From positions 34,150-98,149 of the forward strand of contig JBEWZL010000233.1 in NCBI GenBank assembly GCA_045837725.1: a stretch of 64,000 bases of DNA, given 5' to 3'. Source of the DNA: Vermamoeba vermiformis (lineage: Eukaryota > Tubulinea > Echinamoebida). The notes under the pieces are model-generated. The model ran no database searches. It was given only the letters and a program-made list of their open reading frames with translations, and was not told the origin of the DNA. Below are positions 1-10,664 of the stretch, piece after piece. The translations under genes were made by a program, and so were the position numbers. Each line of letters starts with the position of its first letter. Position 1 is the first letter of the stretch.

Positions 1-345
1 TTTGGTATTTATAAACTTGAAATACCTCGAGCTGTATTCAAAATTTGAACGAATTTTAGTCTGTTATTACGCGGTTTCGATCTTTAACATTTGATGGAAT
101 CGTGACTAAGATAATAATAGATAATATAATTTATAGTTTTGGTTTATACCTGCGAATCCAAAGGCTCAAATCAAATTTACCATCATTTTTTTAAGTCGAT
201 TGTTTATTTTGAGCTAAACAATTTCTATATACATCACTTCGCTTCGGAGAGCAAAGTTTGATATTAATGATATTTAAAAAAGAGTTAAATAAGTTGAGAG
301 TATTAAAAAGGTTCGATCTCGGTTTTGGGATCCAGACCTAATTGT

Positions 346-1141
346 TTAGTGGTGAGCTCGGTTCTCTCTGTCTCGTCGAGTTTTGCGGCCAGCCAAGAAA
401 GAAACGATGGTGGAGAAGATGAGCAAGAATGAGGCGACGAGGGGCAAGACAAAGCTGTAGCCAGCAGAGTCGATACCGCTAGCAGGGTAGGGGAAGATAG
501 CGACCCACCAGAGCCAGCCCAACAGAATGAAGATGAGAGCGAGGAGGTTCATGCCAGCACCCAACAAACGGCGCACCAAAGGAGGACCGCTGCGGTAAGT
601 GGACTTGGAGGCAGCACCGACGATGTGGGAGATAACACTGCAGAGAATAGGAACGTAAGTACATATTATTCGGTGCAACGAAATTCGACCGAAATATTAA
701 TGAATTGATTTTGTAAGGAATTTGTTGTGCTTGGGTCGTAGATGTGGCAAAAACGATTACTTACGCCCAAGTCAAGAAGAACTCTCCGATAGTCAAGAAG
801 ACGAAGGCCATGACACCAGCTGAGTGGAGACGACGGAATATGCCGTAGTCGTTGCTCCAGAAGAGCAAGTTGGTCTGAGTACGAGATGCACGACCGTAGT
901 CGGCGCAGGTGAGGAAAGGAGTGTTATTGACCCCGGAACATCTGCTTAGTAAGCCATACCAGCTATAAGAATAATGTTTAAGTTAGAAATCGAGTCATTG
1001 CAAGTTATGAATTGATTTTATGTTTAATACTTACTGATCGCCGACTCTGTACCAGCTGAAGCTAGCGAGACCGACCAAGACGAAGGCCCAGGCAATAAGA
1101 CTGATGATTAAGGCAATGACGTTGTTCTTTGCGAAACCCAT
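346..1141 (-). CDS. Claudin/SUR7-like four-pass membrane protein, copy A
   Basis: Three exons (1141-1035, 962-765, 637-346) joined by GT-AG introns give a small protein with four hydrophobic segments. The first extracellular loop begins WYGLLSRC and has a second cysteine about ten residues later (LTCADY). This is the W-GL-C-C pattern of claudin/PMP22/SUR7-type tetraspans. The last exon holds two membrane helices around the motif WVAIFPYP and ends in a basic tail (KTRRDRENRAHH). Copy B at 1946-2794 on the other strand has the same exon phases, the same WYGL start of exon 2 and the same WVAIFPYP motif, so the two are paralogues in a divergent pair. A role in plasma-membrane organisation is inferred from the family only. 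The start is the first ATG, opening MGFAKNN just before helix 1. Confidence 0.72.
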
Positions 1142-1945
1142 CGTGAAGTTGTTGTTATTGATGTTGATCCAGGTACGTGATCTTTTTTTTTGTTTTTTAA
1201 AGTTTTAAAGTAAGAGTTGTATTTGTTTCTTGCTTTTGTTTTGAATTGAAAGATAACTCGTTCCAAAACATGTTTTATAGATTTTCGTGCCAAAACAAAC
1301 GCGCGAGCTGATCCGCGTGTTCGATGAAAATTCGCTAGTAATTTAGAGAAATGTTACTATTTACGCGCTTCGATCACATTTGCTGTTTGAAATTTCTGGT
1401 ATTTGTCTTAAGGGTCGTATCTATTGCCGATTCAAAGCGCACAACGCTCGGTCTTTTGCCTCTTGCTCGAACTTGATAATATACGACAACGTACACCATG
1501 GACAAGTATGAATTGCTTCAAATAGCGAAGCGACGGATACTACTTTGCTCCATAAATCATATTAATCCCATGGGGATGGATTGACGTGGTCAGAATGGCC
1601 GGATTCGAAGATCTTTTTCAGTGTACTGTCAAGGGTCACATCTGAAAACTTTGATAAATTCGGAGGATATTTGAGGAGCACCAAAAATTGCATTGCAACG
1701 ATGGGTTGCCGCGAGGGAAATCACGTGCCACGAGGACAAATATTCCCTAAATCTTAAACGAGTTTTCATCGAATTGTGATTTCATATCGCGCGTTGCCTT
1801 GGTGATAAATAAAGCTTGTTCGTACGATTTTATTCAATTCAAATTAAAAACAAAGCTCGTAACAACATCTAAGGCAATAATTTCCCTCATTGCTTGATAT
1901 AAAACAAAAACCAACAAAAAACGAACCCGATCTACATCCAACACA
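1142..1945. promoter_or_regulatory. Divergent intergenic region between the tetraspan paralogues
   Basis: This 0.8 kb separates the divergent starts of the two tetraspan genes and presumably holds both promoters. It is AT-rich, with a TTTTTTTTGTTTTTT run near 1182. Short open frames here lack coding character. I see no further gene. Confidence 0.5.
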
Positions 1946-2794
1946 ATGGCTAATCACAAAGGCTTGCACATTGCCGCCGCATTCTTTGACTTCGTGTCGC
2001 TCTTCTTCGTCCTCATGGGCCTCATCGCCTTCCAATGGTTCGGTGTCGGCAATAGGTAAGAACTTAAAAGTACTCGAGCCAAATCCGAATTTGAAACTAA
2101 TACATACTTTACTTACAGCTGGTACGGCTTGATCAAGAACTGCTCTGCAAGAAATCTCGCCGAGTCCGCTTACTCTCTTTGTTACAATTACCAAGACGTC
2201 GATAAAAACAACTTCCCCTTCGAAGGCGAAACCCTTTACCGAAGCGGTGCCTTCCAACACTTGTACGCTGCTGGTATCCTCGCATTCATTTTCTTGAGTT
2301 TGGCTGGTCTGTTCTTGTTGTTGGCGTAAGTATTTGGCAAACTCGACTCGAGATGCAGATTCGCTTTTATGGAAATTAGTCGAAATTTACCTTGTACTAA
2401 TTACTTTGCTAAATATAGTCTTGCCTTCCACATGCTTTCCCTTGTCGCTCCTACTTATGTTGACAACCGCAATGCTCCCGCTGACGTTCGCGCTGATGGC
2501 CGACGCAGATCTAGCTACGGTCGCCGCTCTATGTTGTCCACTGTTTGGGACACCTTGGCCCTCGTCTGCCTCTTCCTTGCCATCCTCTTCTGGGTCGCTA
2601 TCTTCCCCTACCCTAATGGTGGTGTCGACACCGTTGGCTTTGGCTTCATCTTGCCCTTGGTTGCCATCGTTTTGACTTTGATTGCCTTGATCTTGTCTCG
2701 ACGTGCTCAATCCATCACTAAGGCCAAGCACCGCAAGGCCCGTGACGCCCACGCTGCCCCCGCTGGCGCCACCGTCGTTGTTGACGCCGCTTAA
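1946..2794 (+). CDS. Claudin/SUR7-like four-pass membrane protein, copy B
   Basis: Exons 1946-2055, 2119-2325 and 2420-2794 encode a protein with four predicted membrane helices. Helix 1 is in MANHKGLHIAAAFFDFVSLF. The extracellular loop carries WYGLIKNC followed by a second Cys (YSLCYNY), the W-GL-C-C claudin/PMP22 signature. Helix 2 ends exon 2, and helices 3 and 4 lie in exon 3 around WVAIFPYP. The C-terminus is basic then Ala/Val-rich. Intron phases match copy A exactly (AG|C at the first junction, GC|T at the second), which supports both gene models and a duplication by inversion. The function is unknown beyond membrane location. Confidence 0.75.
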
Positions 2795-2978
2795 ACAATG
2801 AGCACATTCATTATTTATTAATCAATCTTTAATAGCAATCTTTTAAATAATTCGCTTTGACGATAAATCCACCGAGACTTATTGTCAATATCAACACGAA
2901 TGTTCTCTTGTAAATAAAGTGAATTCTTTCTTAAAAACTACTAATTGCTTTATACGTCGAAACGTTTGATTTTTACAA

Positions 2979-5295
2979 CTACATCGTGACGAACTTGAAC
3001 GTGAACAAGATGATTGCCATAGCGGTACCTGCACCCATCAACGCATCACCGAGGGCAATGTAAGTAAATGCGTCACTAGAATATAAGCTAATTAGTACTA
3101 GGTACAGCAACTGATAGGACTAAGTACGTACACGAACGTCGTGCAAATAGTAGTCTTGCCGCTCTGGAAGGCATCGAAGACGAATCTGCAGTTCAAAGCT
3201 GCTTCGATCTCGTCTAAGAGGTCAAAGTACTCTTGAATGGTGCTCAAGGTCGACACGGCAAGGTTAGTTTGATTGCGCAAGTAACCGTTCTGACAACTCG
3301 CAGCGCACTCGGCAATGGTCACGTTGTTGCTCGCGTTAGGAACTGCAGTAGCAGGAGTGTCACATTCCGAGGGAAGATCGACAGTTTTAGGCACACCGCC
3401 AACAGTGCACGTGAATGTGCGGTCAGTGATGTAAGTCTGCAAACTCGTGTAAGAGACATGAATCAAAGAATAGATTGACACTTACATTGTTCGGGAGGGT
3501 GAAGATCGTCGTGGCATTGCAGCTAGCGTAGTCACCGGAGCACTGAATCTGTTGCTGACTGCAACTGTCCGTGATGGCGCTGCACGTCTGATTCACGACG
3601 TATTGTTTGCCTTGCTCGACCTGAAAGGTATAATTAGTCTCTCGAACAATTTGTAGATCCGATTGTAAGACTTACGTAAGCGAACAATTCGTTAGTGCTC
3701 GTGTCATTGTCGCGGCACTTGATCAAATAGCCGAGAGGACTGTTGCCCAACGAAGTGGCAGTACCATTAGCATCATTAGCTTCCCATCGATCAATTTCAT
3801 CGCACATGTCGTGCATGATTTCGACGACAACCAAGTGCACGGCCAAACTGACCCAGATGACGAATAAGGACAAGAACGCGAGGACAGACATGCTAGAGGC
3901 ACGTTAGAGACGTGACAACATAAAAGGTAAACGTACGTCATCAAGAACTTGCGACCCTTTCTGCAGAAGCAGGCAATGAAGCCCAGGCCAACAATGACCA
4001 CAGCAACAATGCTGGCGACGAGAATGACCGCGAGACGAGCTTGATCGATCTTTTCAATGAATGCAATCGTGTCGGAACTGTCGCTCTTGTAGCGGTTGGC
4101 GGTGTCTTGAACAGCCTGAATGATTTGGCTGACCTCCTAAATGAAATGAATAAGCATGTCTGTATAATATTGGCCGCGATAAAACTTACCGAGGGAATGC
4201 CAGTCAAGTTTTGAACTCGCTCAGCAATGAGGTCGACGCGTTCAATGAAAGTCTAAATTTAGTGGATTCAGTATTTGAACAATAAATTAGAGGACAACAT
4301 TGTCGTACATCAAGGGCAGTAACCACGATGTTGGTTAATTCGGTAACACCGACGCTGGTTTCTTGGTTACCGGTGATGGTAATGGCAAATCCAACACTGA
4401 AAGTTGAAAAAGAAATTATTAATTTAGCATAATTCTATAATATTGCGCAAAATTATCATGGTAATATGGGTTGATTTTAAAACTTACGCGACGATAGCAA
4501 CGGCGAGGGCCGTGAAAAGAATGATAATAAGGTTCTTGCACTTATTGATGGGCCTAACAATTAATATTATTAGTATTAATTCCATAAAGTGATTTGTGCG
4601 TATTTACTTGGCTTCTTTTCGAGCACATCCGCAGCAACAGCACTTGCAGCACGAGCAACACAAACAAAAAGTGTACAAAACGCAACCGACCAAAGAAAGA
4701 CCCGCAAGAACGATGCCAGGCAAAGCAATCTTAGCTAGGGCCTATTATAAGAATTAGATTTTTAAGCGTCCGTATGAAAATTAAATCAATTTGACACTTT
4801 GTTAACCGTTAAAGATTAGAAATTCCAATATAATCTAATAGAGTTATTATTGAAGCGCATGTAAAGTCATGATTATCGTCTTACCGTGCCGTACTCTTGC
4901 GCATTGCAGCTAGGATAGCCGGTATTAGGGTCTGGATCGGATGTGACACGTTAATCGAAAATCGTTTTGGTAAAAGAGTTTAGCATTATTTAATATCCAC
5001 AAATATTTTTAGTAAATAGGATTGGTGCATTACGTGATTACATACCGATTTGAACTTCTTGATCGGCAGGAATGGCGCAGAATCTAACGTTGTCAATGTA
5101 GAGCAAGTCTCTGCTATGCTCGCCATCTTCAACGCCAGAAATAAGAGCTCTATTCTCTGTAACTACGATTTGGCCGATCTTCTTGTATTTGGCGGCCCAA
5201 CTCTCCGCTTGGTCAGCAGTAGCTAAGCAGAACGGTAAGAGACATGCGAGCACGATTACTGCCGCGTAAATCACGTTAGATGCAACACGAGCCAT
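2979..5295 (-). CDS. Prominin-like pentaspan membrane glycoprotein
   Basis: A gene of about eleven exons, read leftward from the ATG at 5295 to the stop at 2979-2981. It starts with a signal peptide (VIYAAVIVLACLLPFCLATA). The first membrane helix (about 4630-4740) runs into a cysteine cluster with CLCCSCCKCCCCGC in a short intracellular loop, followed by helix 2 (NLIIILFTALAVAIVA). A large outer loop with NxT/S sites precedes helix 3 (VILVASIVAVVIVGLGF) and helix 4 (LAFLSLFVIWVSLAVHLVVV). A second large Cys-containing loop leads to a final helix near 2985-3050. Signal peptide, five helices, two glycosylated loops and a Cys-rich loop after TM1 are the prominin plan. Tweety or PRM1-like proteins are alternatives. 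Exon limits inside the gene are approximate. Confidence 0.55.
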
Positions 5296-5835
5296 CTGTG
5301 TGTGATCAGTTGAATTAATTGAATGAATTACGAGGTTACACCAAGAACCAGACCCGAACGTTTTGATGTTTTTGACGTGCGTAATCTTCAATTGTTAGGC
5401 GCTGAGGAACATAACACGCTAGCTATGCACATGCGTAGATAGTTCAAAACATACATTAATCAATGACCGACTTGGATTCACCTGGATTGAAACTTATTCG
5501 TACCTAACCAATCCTTCCATTTGTGCTCAAAGTTCCTACTTTAAGTTCCTAAACGGCGCGAAGCTATTAATCGGAGTTTGCTTAAAAACATCAACGAAGA
5601 AAGCTGATCTTGTTTTAAAACTGCATCAGGATCTCTCTTTCGAAATTTCTCGTAATGAAATTAAGAAACAACATTTTTATAAGCGAACATTTAAAACATT
5701 TATTGAGCACCACAAATCTAATCAATTTACTACGACTATGTAAGTTTGAAATGCGCACTTTGCCGATCGATATCTTTGTCTTTACTAATTAACACGAATA
5801 CGGTTGTTTGGGCAACGCTAATATTTAATACTAGT
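5296..5835. other. Divergent intergenic region
   Basis: The region lies between the leftward pentaspan gene and the rightward small helical protein gene, and presumably contains both promoters. It is AT-rich, with no open frame of coding character and no repeat that I recognise. Confidence 0.4.
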
Positions 5836-6401
5836 ATGGCTCTGCAAGAAGGTATCAATTTGCTCAACAAAGCAAAAAATCTTTCGGGTCAATCCGCTTT
5901 GGCTGTCCTAGAACAGGTAAATAAATTCCAAAAATGCGTAAATATTCGGTAATTTTATACAGTCGAATAATTTCACAAACTAGGCCGATGATAAATTCAC
6001 TGACGCAATTTCGATGGATCCCGCTGAAGCGAGGATCTTTTTGAACTGGGGCCACGTGCATCGTCAACGAGCAATTGTTTATAACTCGATGGGAAACTCG
6101 TCAGATGCGGAGGAACAATTACGTCTCGCCAAAGATATGTATGACCCAGTTCAAAATTTCGTTCGTGCTCTAATTTTAACGAACCAGGTACGAGACTGCA
6201 TTAAAAGCCAACAGCATGATTACAGAGGCCAAGACGTCGCTTGCTGAACTTGACACACTGCTTGCTCAGTCTCACACACCTGTTGCTTCGGGTGGTGCCA
6301 CGACCTTGTCTCAAGGCGGTACGCGCAACACGGCTGGACCAAGCAACGCTTCGTACAAACCCGTGCAGGTGATTAACAACATGAAAGTTATTAGTTCGTA
6401 G
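5836..6401 (+). CDS. Small helical protein, possibly TPR-like (152 aa)
   Basis: Three exons (5836-5916, 5984-6187, 6228-6401) give 152 residues. The second intron is only 40 nt and is placed by frame: only the AG at 6226-6227 restores the downstream reading. The first two exons are helical, with a spacing that resembles a tetratricopeptide helix pair (NWGHVHRQRAIVYNSMGNSSDAEEQL). The last exon is Ser/Thr/Gly-rich and ends VINNMKVISS. I do not recognise a family; a TPR adaptor is the best guess. The gene is convergent with, and only about 70 bp from, the F-box/LRR gene. Confidence 0.5.
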
Positions 6402-6472
6402 CTAATGTCCGTATTAGATGCACTTCAATCAACCCACTGGAAAGAAATAAATCGAGAAAGCTAGCGCTGGAT

Positions 6473-7780
6473 CTATTTATTCAACTTGGTCGGCAATGTT
6501 AGCAATGTATTCGGTAGTGCAGCGATAAGTTGCTTCGCGCTTTCCGCGTCAAACTTTGACCCTCCGATGTGCAGGCGCTTCAACCACGTCATTGTTGTTA
6601 GCCACGTTAAGTCTTCGTTATTGGTGTCAAAAATCGACAACTGCACGAGGTTCGTAAGTGTGGCTATGAGGGGCCTACAACTTGATACTCCTGTTGCGAG
6701 TACGCGAAGGTTTGTCAGCCCCCCGAGTAGTGATAATGAGCGAGTTCGGCCTTCCAAGTGCAGCTCCCGGAGCTTGGTCATTCGTGCAATGTCTTCGTCT
6801 GCTTCGGGTTCCAATCCGTTGTTCGATACTAAATACAAACAAGTCAGGTGCGGCAGCTCGCTGATGACTTTGGCTTCTTTGCTGCTCAATGTGTGGTGAT
6901 AACTCAGGTCAAGACACCACAATCGCGGTAATTCTTTCAGCGACTCTAAACTTCGTGCACGAATCTCCAAGCAGCGCGAAATATCGAGTTTGGTCAAGTT
7001 TGTCATATTCACGATCTTTGAGAACGAATTGTGCGTTATTTTTTGACACCAAGTAAGATCCAAAAACTCTAATTTTGTCAGCGTTAGAACTCCCTCGAGC
7101 AAATCGTCGTCGACACTATCGCTGAATGGAAACTTGAGGATCTTCAAGTGTGTTAGCTCTTGGATCGGCAATTCTGAAAAGGAAAGTTCTATTAATGACC
7201 TATCTTTCATTTCAAATTTCATCTTACCGATAGGCATTTCCACGGTTATTCCCAGCTCCGTCAAGTTTTTGAGACGGGTCAATCGTTGGAATATGTCGAA
7301 TGGAACGCGTTCTCTGCAATTGTCGATGAGGTCCAATCGCTTTAGTTGCGTTAATTGATAGATGGCGTCGTATAATTCTCCATTTTCAGTCGCGGATGCT
7401 GAGGTTTGTAGTCCTGTCAATTTCGTAAAGTCACTCAGACAAGCTATGTAGTCCTCTTTTTTTTCTATTTTGTCATCCACTAAATCCAGCCCCAAACTGC
7501 TGATTGATTTCGGGTTGCATTTTTTGATAACCGACAAAGGCTGCTTAAGCATATCTGGAATATCAATGTGCGTAATCTTGGACCACGCTAGCGTATTCCA
7601 CTGCGCAGATGTGCTTGCGAGACTTAAGGAAAATTTAGCGTCTTTCGCGCGAAAAAATGCAAGGAAATTGCACAAAATTACTAGAAAATAAATGGCTTAC
7701 TTGCATACGTCTTTGGATTGAAGAAACGAAATTATCTCGCCCAATAATTCTTGAGGTAAGGTAAGCAATAGCTCCTCCAT
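6473..7780 (-). CDS. F-box / leucine-rich-repeat protein
   Basis: Exon 1 (7780-7701) and exon 2 (7622-6473) are joined by a 78-nt intron. The splice completes an F-box at the N-terminus: LPQELLGEIISFLQSKDVC continuing into LASTSAQWNTLAW, which has the usual LP..LL..I..FL...D...L...S..W spacing. The rest is a series of LRRs of about 24 residues (LKNLTELGI, LTKLEFLDLTWC, MTNLTKLDISRC, LPRLWCLDLSY, LTNLVQLSIF). Such proteins are usually substrate receptors of SCF ubiquitin ligases, with the F-box binding Skp1 and the LRRs binding the target. That role is inferred from the family. The start MEELLLTLP lies directly before the F-box. Confidence 0.85.
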
Positions 7781-7912
7781 TACAAGCTGCGTCTAGACGT
7801 GTAATTAAGAATTATAGGGCTTAATATAGCCGTGTTGTCACGATGTTGCAACAACGCGTTAATTGAAAGAAAATTTTTATTGTATTTTTTTGTTTGAACC
7901 ACACCCAATCAA

Positions 7913-9076
7913 ATGAAATTGCGGACAGTAAGACAACTTTGGGGTGTAGAAGATCCACGTGCTATCAGTGTGCCGAAAATCAAATCGCTTGGTACGTTTA
8001 CGAGGCTGCATCTGAAAATTAGGTTTTCGAAACTCAAAAATAGTAAAATAAATATTTTGATCGTATTTTTGACCTCAAACTGGTTATTAAATTAATTTTT
8101 TTATTTTCTAGGTTATTATGCCATTGAAACGCCAATTTATTTTTTGAACCACGAAGAGCAATCCGAATTTAAGGAGTTATTGCGTAAAAGCGAACTACAA
8201 TTTATATGCCAAATTCATACGGATTATTACGACAAGCCTCGCGATAAAACTGTTGCTGTATGATCACGTGCTACGGTTAGATCTCTTGCTCATATTCTAC
8301 AGGGCCACATTGCGCAATTCAAACAACAGCTCGCAGCCGCAAAAGAGTTCGGCTGCTTGTTTGTAAATAGTCACTCGGGGTATGATGGCTGGGACGAGAA
8401 AGAGAGGTAACCATTTCGACTTTTGTTGCAATGCGGATCGCTCACTTCCGATCATTATTGTCAGGAACGAGTTCTTTGAAGCAGCACTTCGTATTGAACA
8501 AGAAATGGGCGTCATGGTCGTGCACGAAACACATCGTCGTCGAGTGTTGTACAATCCATTCGTCGCGCGTGACCTCTGCAGAAAGGTGCGTGTTACCCTC
8601 ATTTCGCACTCGTTGTAACGAACGTACTTAGTTCCCTGCGTTGAAACTCACCGCCGATTTCTCACACTGGTTCTGCGTGCTGTCAAATATGCTCGACGAT
8701 CACATGGACATCGTGCAGGAAATAGCTCCGCACGTGCGTCACATTCACGGCCGTGTTGGCTACGATAACGGTCCTCAAGTGCCCGATCCACGAGTAAGCT
8801 CAATTAAGGACTGCCATTAGGTGCGCAAACTAACCGTTGTTCTAGGCCCCGGAATGGCTGCCGTGGGTTGAAGCGCACGAGCGATGTTGGGACGTTGTGT
8901 GGCAGCAACAAGCGAAGTTGGGGCTGGAAGCGACGTACTTTGAGCCCGAGTACGGCCCTCCTACTTACTGTCAGACCATTCCTTACACGAACAAGCCCGT
9001 GGCGAATATTTGGGACGTGTCTGAATGGCAGACTCAACGCGCCGTGCAACGATTCAACGAGAAATTCTCCAAGTAA
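7913..9076 (+). CDS. Sugar-phosphate isomerase/epimerase-like TIM-barrel protein
   Basis: Six exons encode roughly 280 residues beginning MKLRTVRQLWGVEDPRAI. Recognisable pieces of the xylose-isomerase-like (AP_endonuc_2) barrel are FGCLFVNSHSGYDGWDEKE, VMVVHETHRRRVLYNP, VRHIHGRVGYDNGPQVPDPR, and the C-terminal HERCWDVVWQQQAKLG with YFEPEYGPPTYCQT. The VHET, HGRVGY and EPEYGP segments hold the acidic and His residues that bind a divalent metal in this superfamily. The substrate cannot be told from sequence. No signal peptide is present, so it is probably cytosolic. It shares a promoter gap of only about 130 bp with the F-box/LRR gene on the other strand. Confidence 0.75.
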
Positions 9077-9286
9077 CTAAAATGTCTATTTATATTTTAA
9101 AGTAGCGTCAAATTATTTATTGGTGCTGCCTTAGTAAATTATTGCCGTTCATTGATAAAATCTTCGCCTGTTTGTCAAACAAAGGCCGTAAAAACATTTG
9201 TCTCAAATTTCGTTGCTAGCAAACGCAACAGCAATAATATATATCGTATTTATCAATGGTCTTCGATTAATTAACAAACTCCGAAG

Positions 9287-10586
9287 ATGCCCGAAGAAAT
9301 CCCTGGATTGACACACGCGGAGTTGAAATCCATCCAATTAGTGACGAAAGTATCCTCGTCTTTCTCATTTCTTGGCTCCTTATTTATTTTTGTCACATTT
9401 TTGCGCTTCCCTGTGCTGCGGAATATCAACAGCAGGCTGATTTTTTTCATGAGCATAGCAGATCTGTTCGCTGCTTCGAGCCAATTTATTGGACGATGGG
9501 TAAGTTTACAAATTATTCAATATAAACAAATCATCGAGCTAGCATTGATAATTAAACTGGTCGTTCACGAAAATTGGTCGATCTGATTTTTGAAATGTCA
9601 TTTTTAAATTTAAATACGAACGCTCGATAAAACGTATGCATGATATAATAGTAAATGCATCGTATTTTTGCCTCACTTTAAAATTGCCTTTGATTCTTTG
9701 ATCTGGAAATTGACAGCTAACGCAATTACGTACAGGCTATCGAAAGCGGAAACGAAGGATTTTGCGTGCTGCAAGCAGTGCTGCAACAACAGTTCATTTT
9801 ATCGTCGGATTTGTGGGCCTTATTCGTCGCGACGAATTTACTTTGTCTTATCGTGCTCGGTCGAAGCGAAGAACGAATCCGAAGTTACGAACGCTTCTAT
9901 CACCCTATTGCGTGGGGCTTGCCATTGTTGACGTGGATTTTATTGCTAATAGGTACGCAGTAGTAGTCAGCTCAGAAAATTTTTAATCGCGTGTACGGTA
10001 GCGTTCCCTGGTGGCCATCGCTTTGGTGACGCGACGTTGTGGTGTTGGATTGCGAGCGAGTATCCAGGACTGCAGCTGCTATTCTATTACTTGTTCAACA
10101 CGTTGATTTTCTTGTACAATCTCTCCGTGTACATCACTGTCGGTGTCAAAATTATCACAGTAAGTTCGCTTGACACTTTCGACGTTTACATTGATTAACC
10201 CGCACAGGTAATGCGTCAAACGCGTTCAGTGAAGAGCGACGAGTTGATACGACAACAAGACAAGCGCAAGCTCAAGTACATGCGACAGGTTGGCTTCTAC
10301 GTCATCATGTTTATTCTCACCGACATTCCTGGCAGTGTCAACAGGTAATTCAATCTAACCTTTTGTAATTGTGCTTACACTTGTGTTTATCAGACTGCAA
10401 AACAATTTTGAACGCAACAATCCAATATTTGCCTTGTTTATTCTCCATGCTCTCTTTGGCCCACTCCAAGGGTTCTTCAATGCCATTATCTATTCCTTCA
10501 CCAACATGTGGAACAAATTCAAAATAATGAAACAGCAGTCTTCAAAGAGCAAGAGTGGCAATGAGTATCACTTGCTTGAAAAGTAG
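9287..10586 (+). CDS. cAMP-receptor-like seven-transmembrane receptor
   Basis: Five exons encode a seven-helix protein of about 300 residues. Helix 1 is VSSSFSFLGSLFIFVTFLRF, followed by LRNINSRLIFFMSIADLFAASSQF (helix 2). Helices 3-5 fall in exons 2 and 3 (WALFVATNLLCLIVLG, WGLPLLTWILLLIG, LFYYLFNTLIFLYNLSVY), helix 6 is in exon 4 (YVIMFILTDIPGSVN) and helix 7 is in exon 5 (LFILHALFGPLQGFFNAIIYS). The LRNINSRLIFFMSIADL segment and the LQGFFNAIIY end of helix 7 resemble class E / Crl-type cAMP-like receptors of amoebae and GPR157-like receptors. The ligand is unknown. A G-alpha gene lies at 52-53.5 kb in the same window, but no direct link is shown. Confidence 0.8.
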
Positions 10587-10642
10587 TGTGCTTGTGTTGT
10601 ATTTTAGTAAATTCTCCTTTTGCATTATTGTTGCCTTTTCAT

Positions 10643-10664
10643 AGAGGTGTATAATCACACCTCT
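10643..10664. terminator. Perfect 8-bp inverted repeat after the 7TM receptor gene
   Basis: AGAGGTGT and ACACCTCT are separated by six bases, 57 bp past the receptor stop codon. The transcript could form a short hairpin in the 3' UTR. The role is not known. Confidence 0.3.

Noticed and set aside
1-345. Gene at the left edge of the window
   Set aside because: AT-rich sequence with no convincing frame. It is probably the 3' flank of the tetraspan gene.
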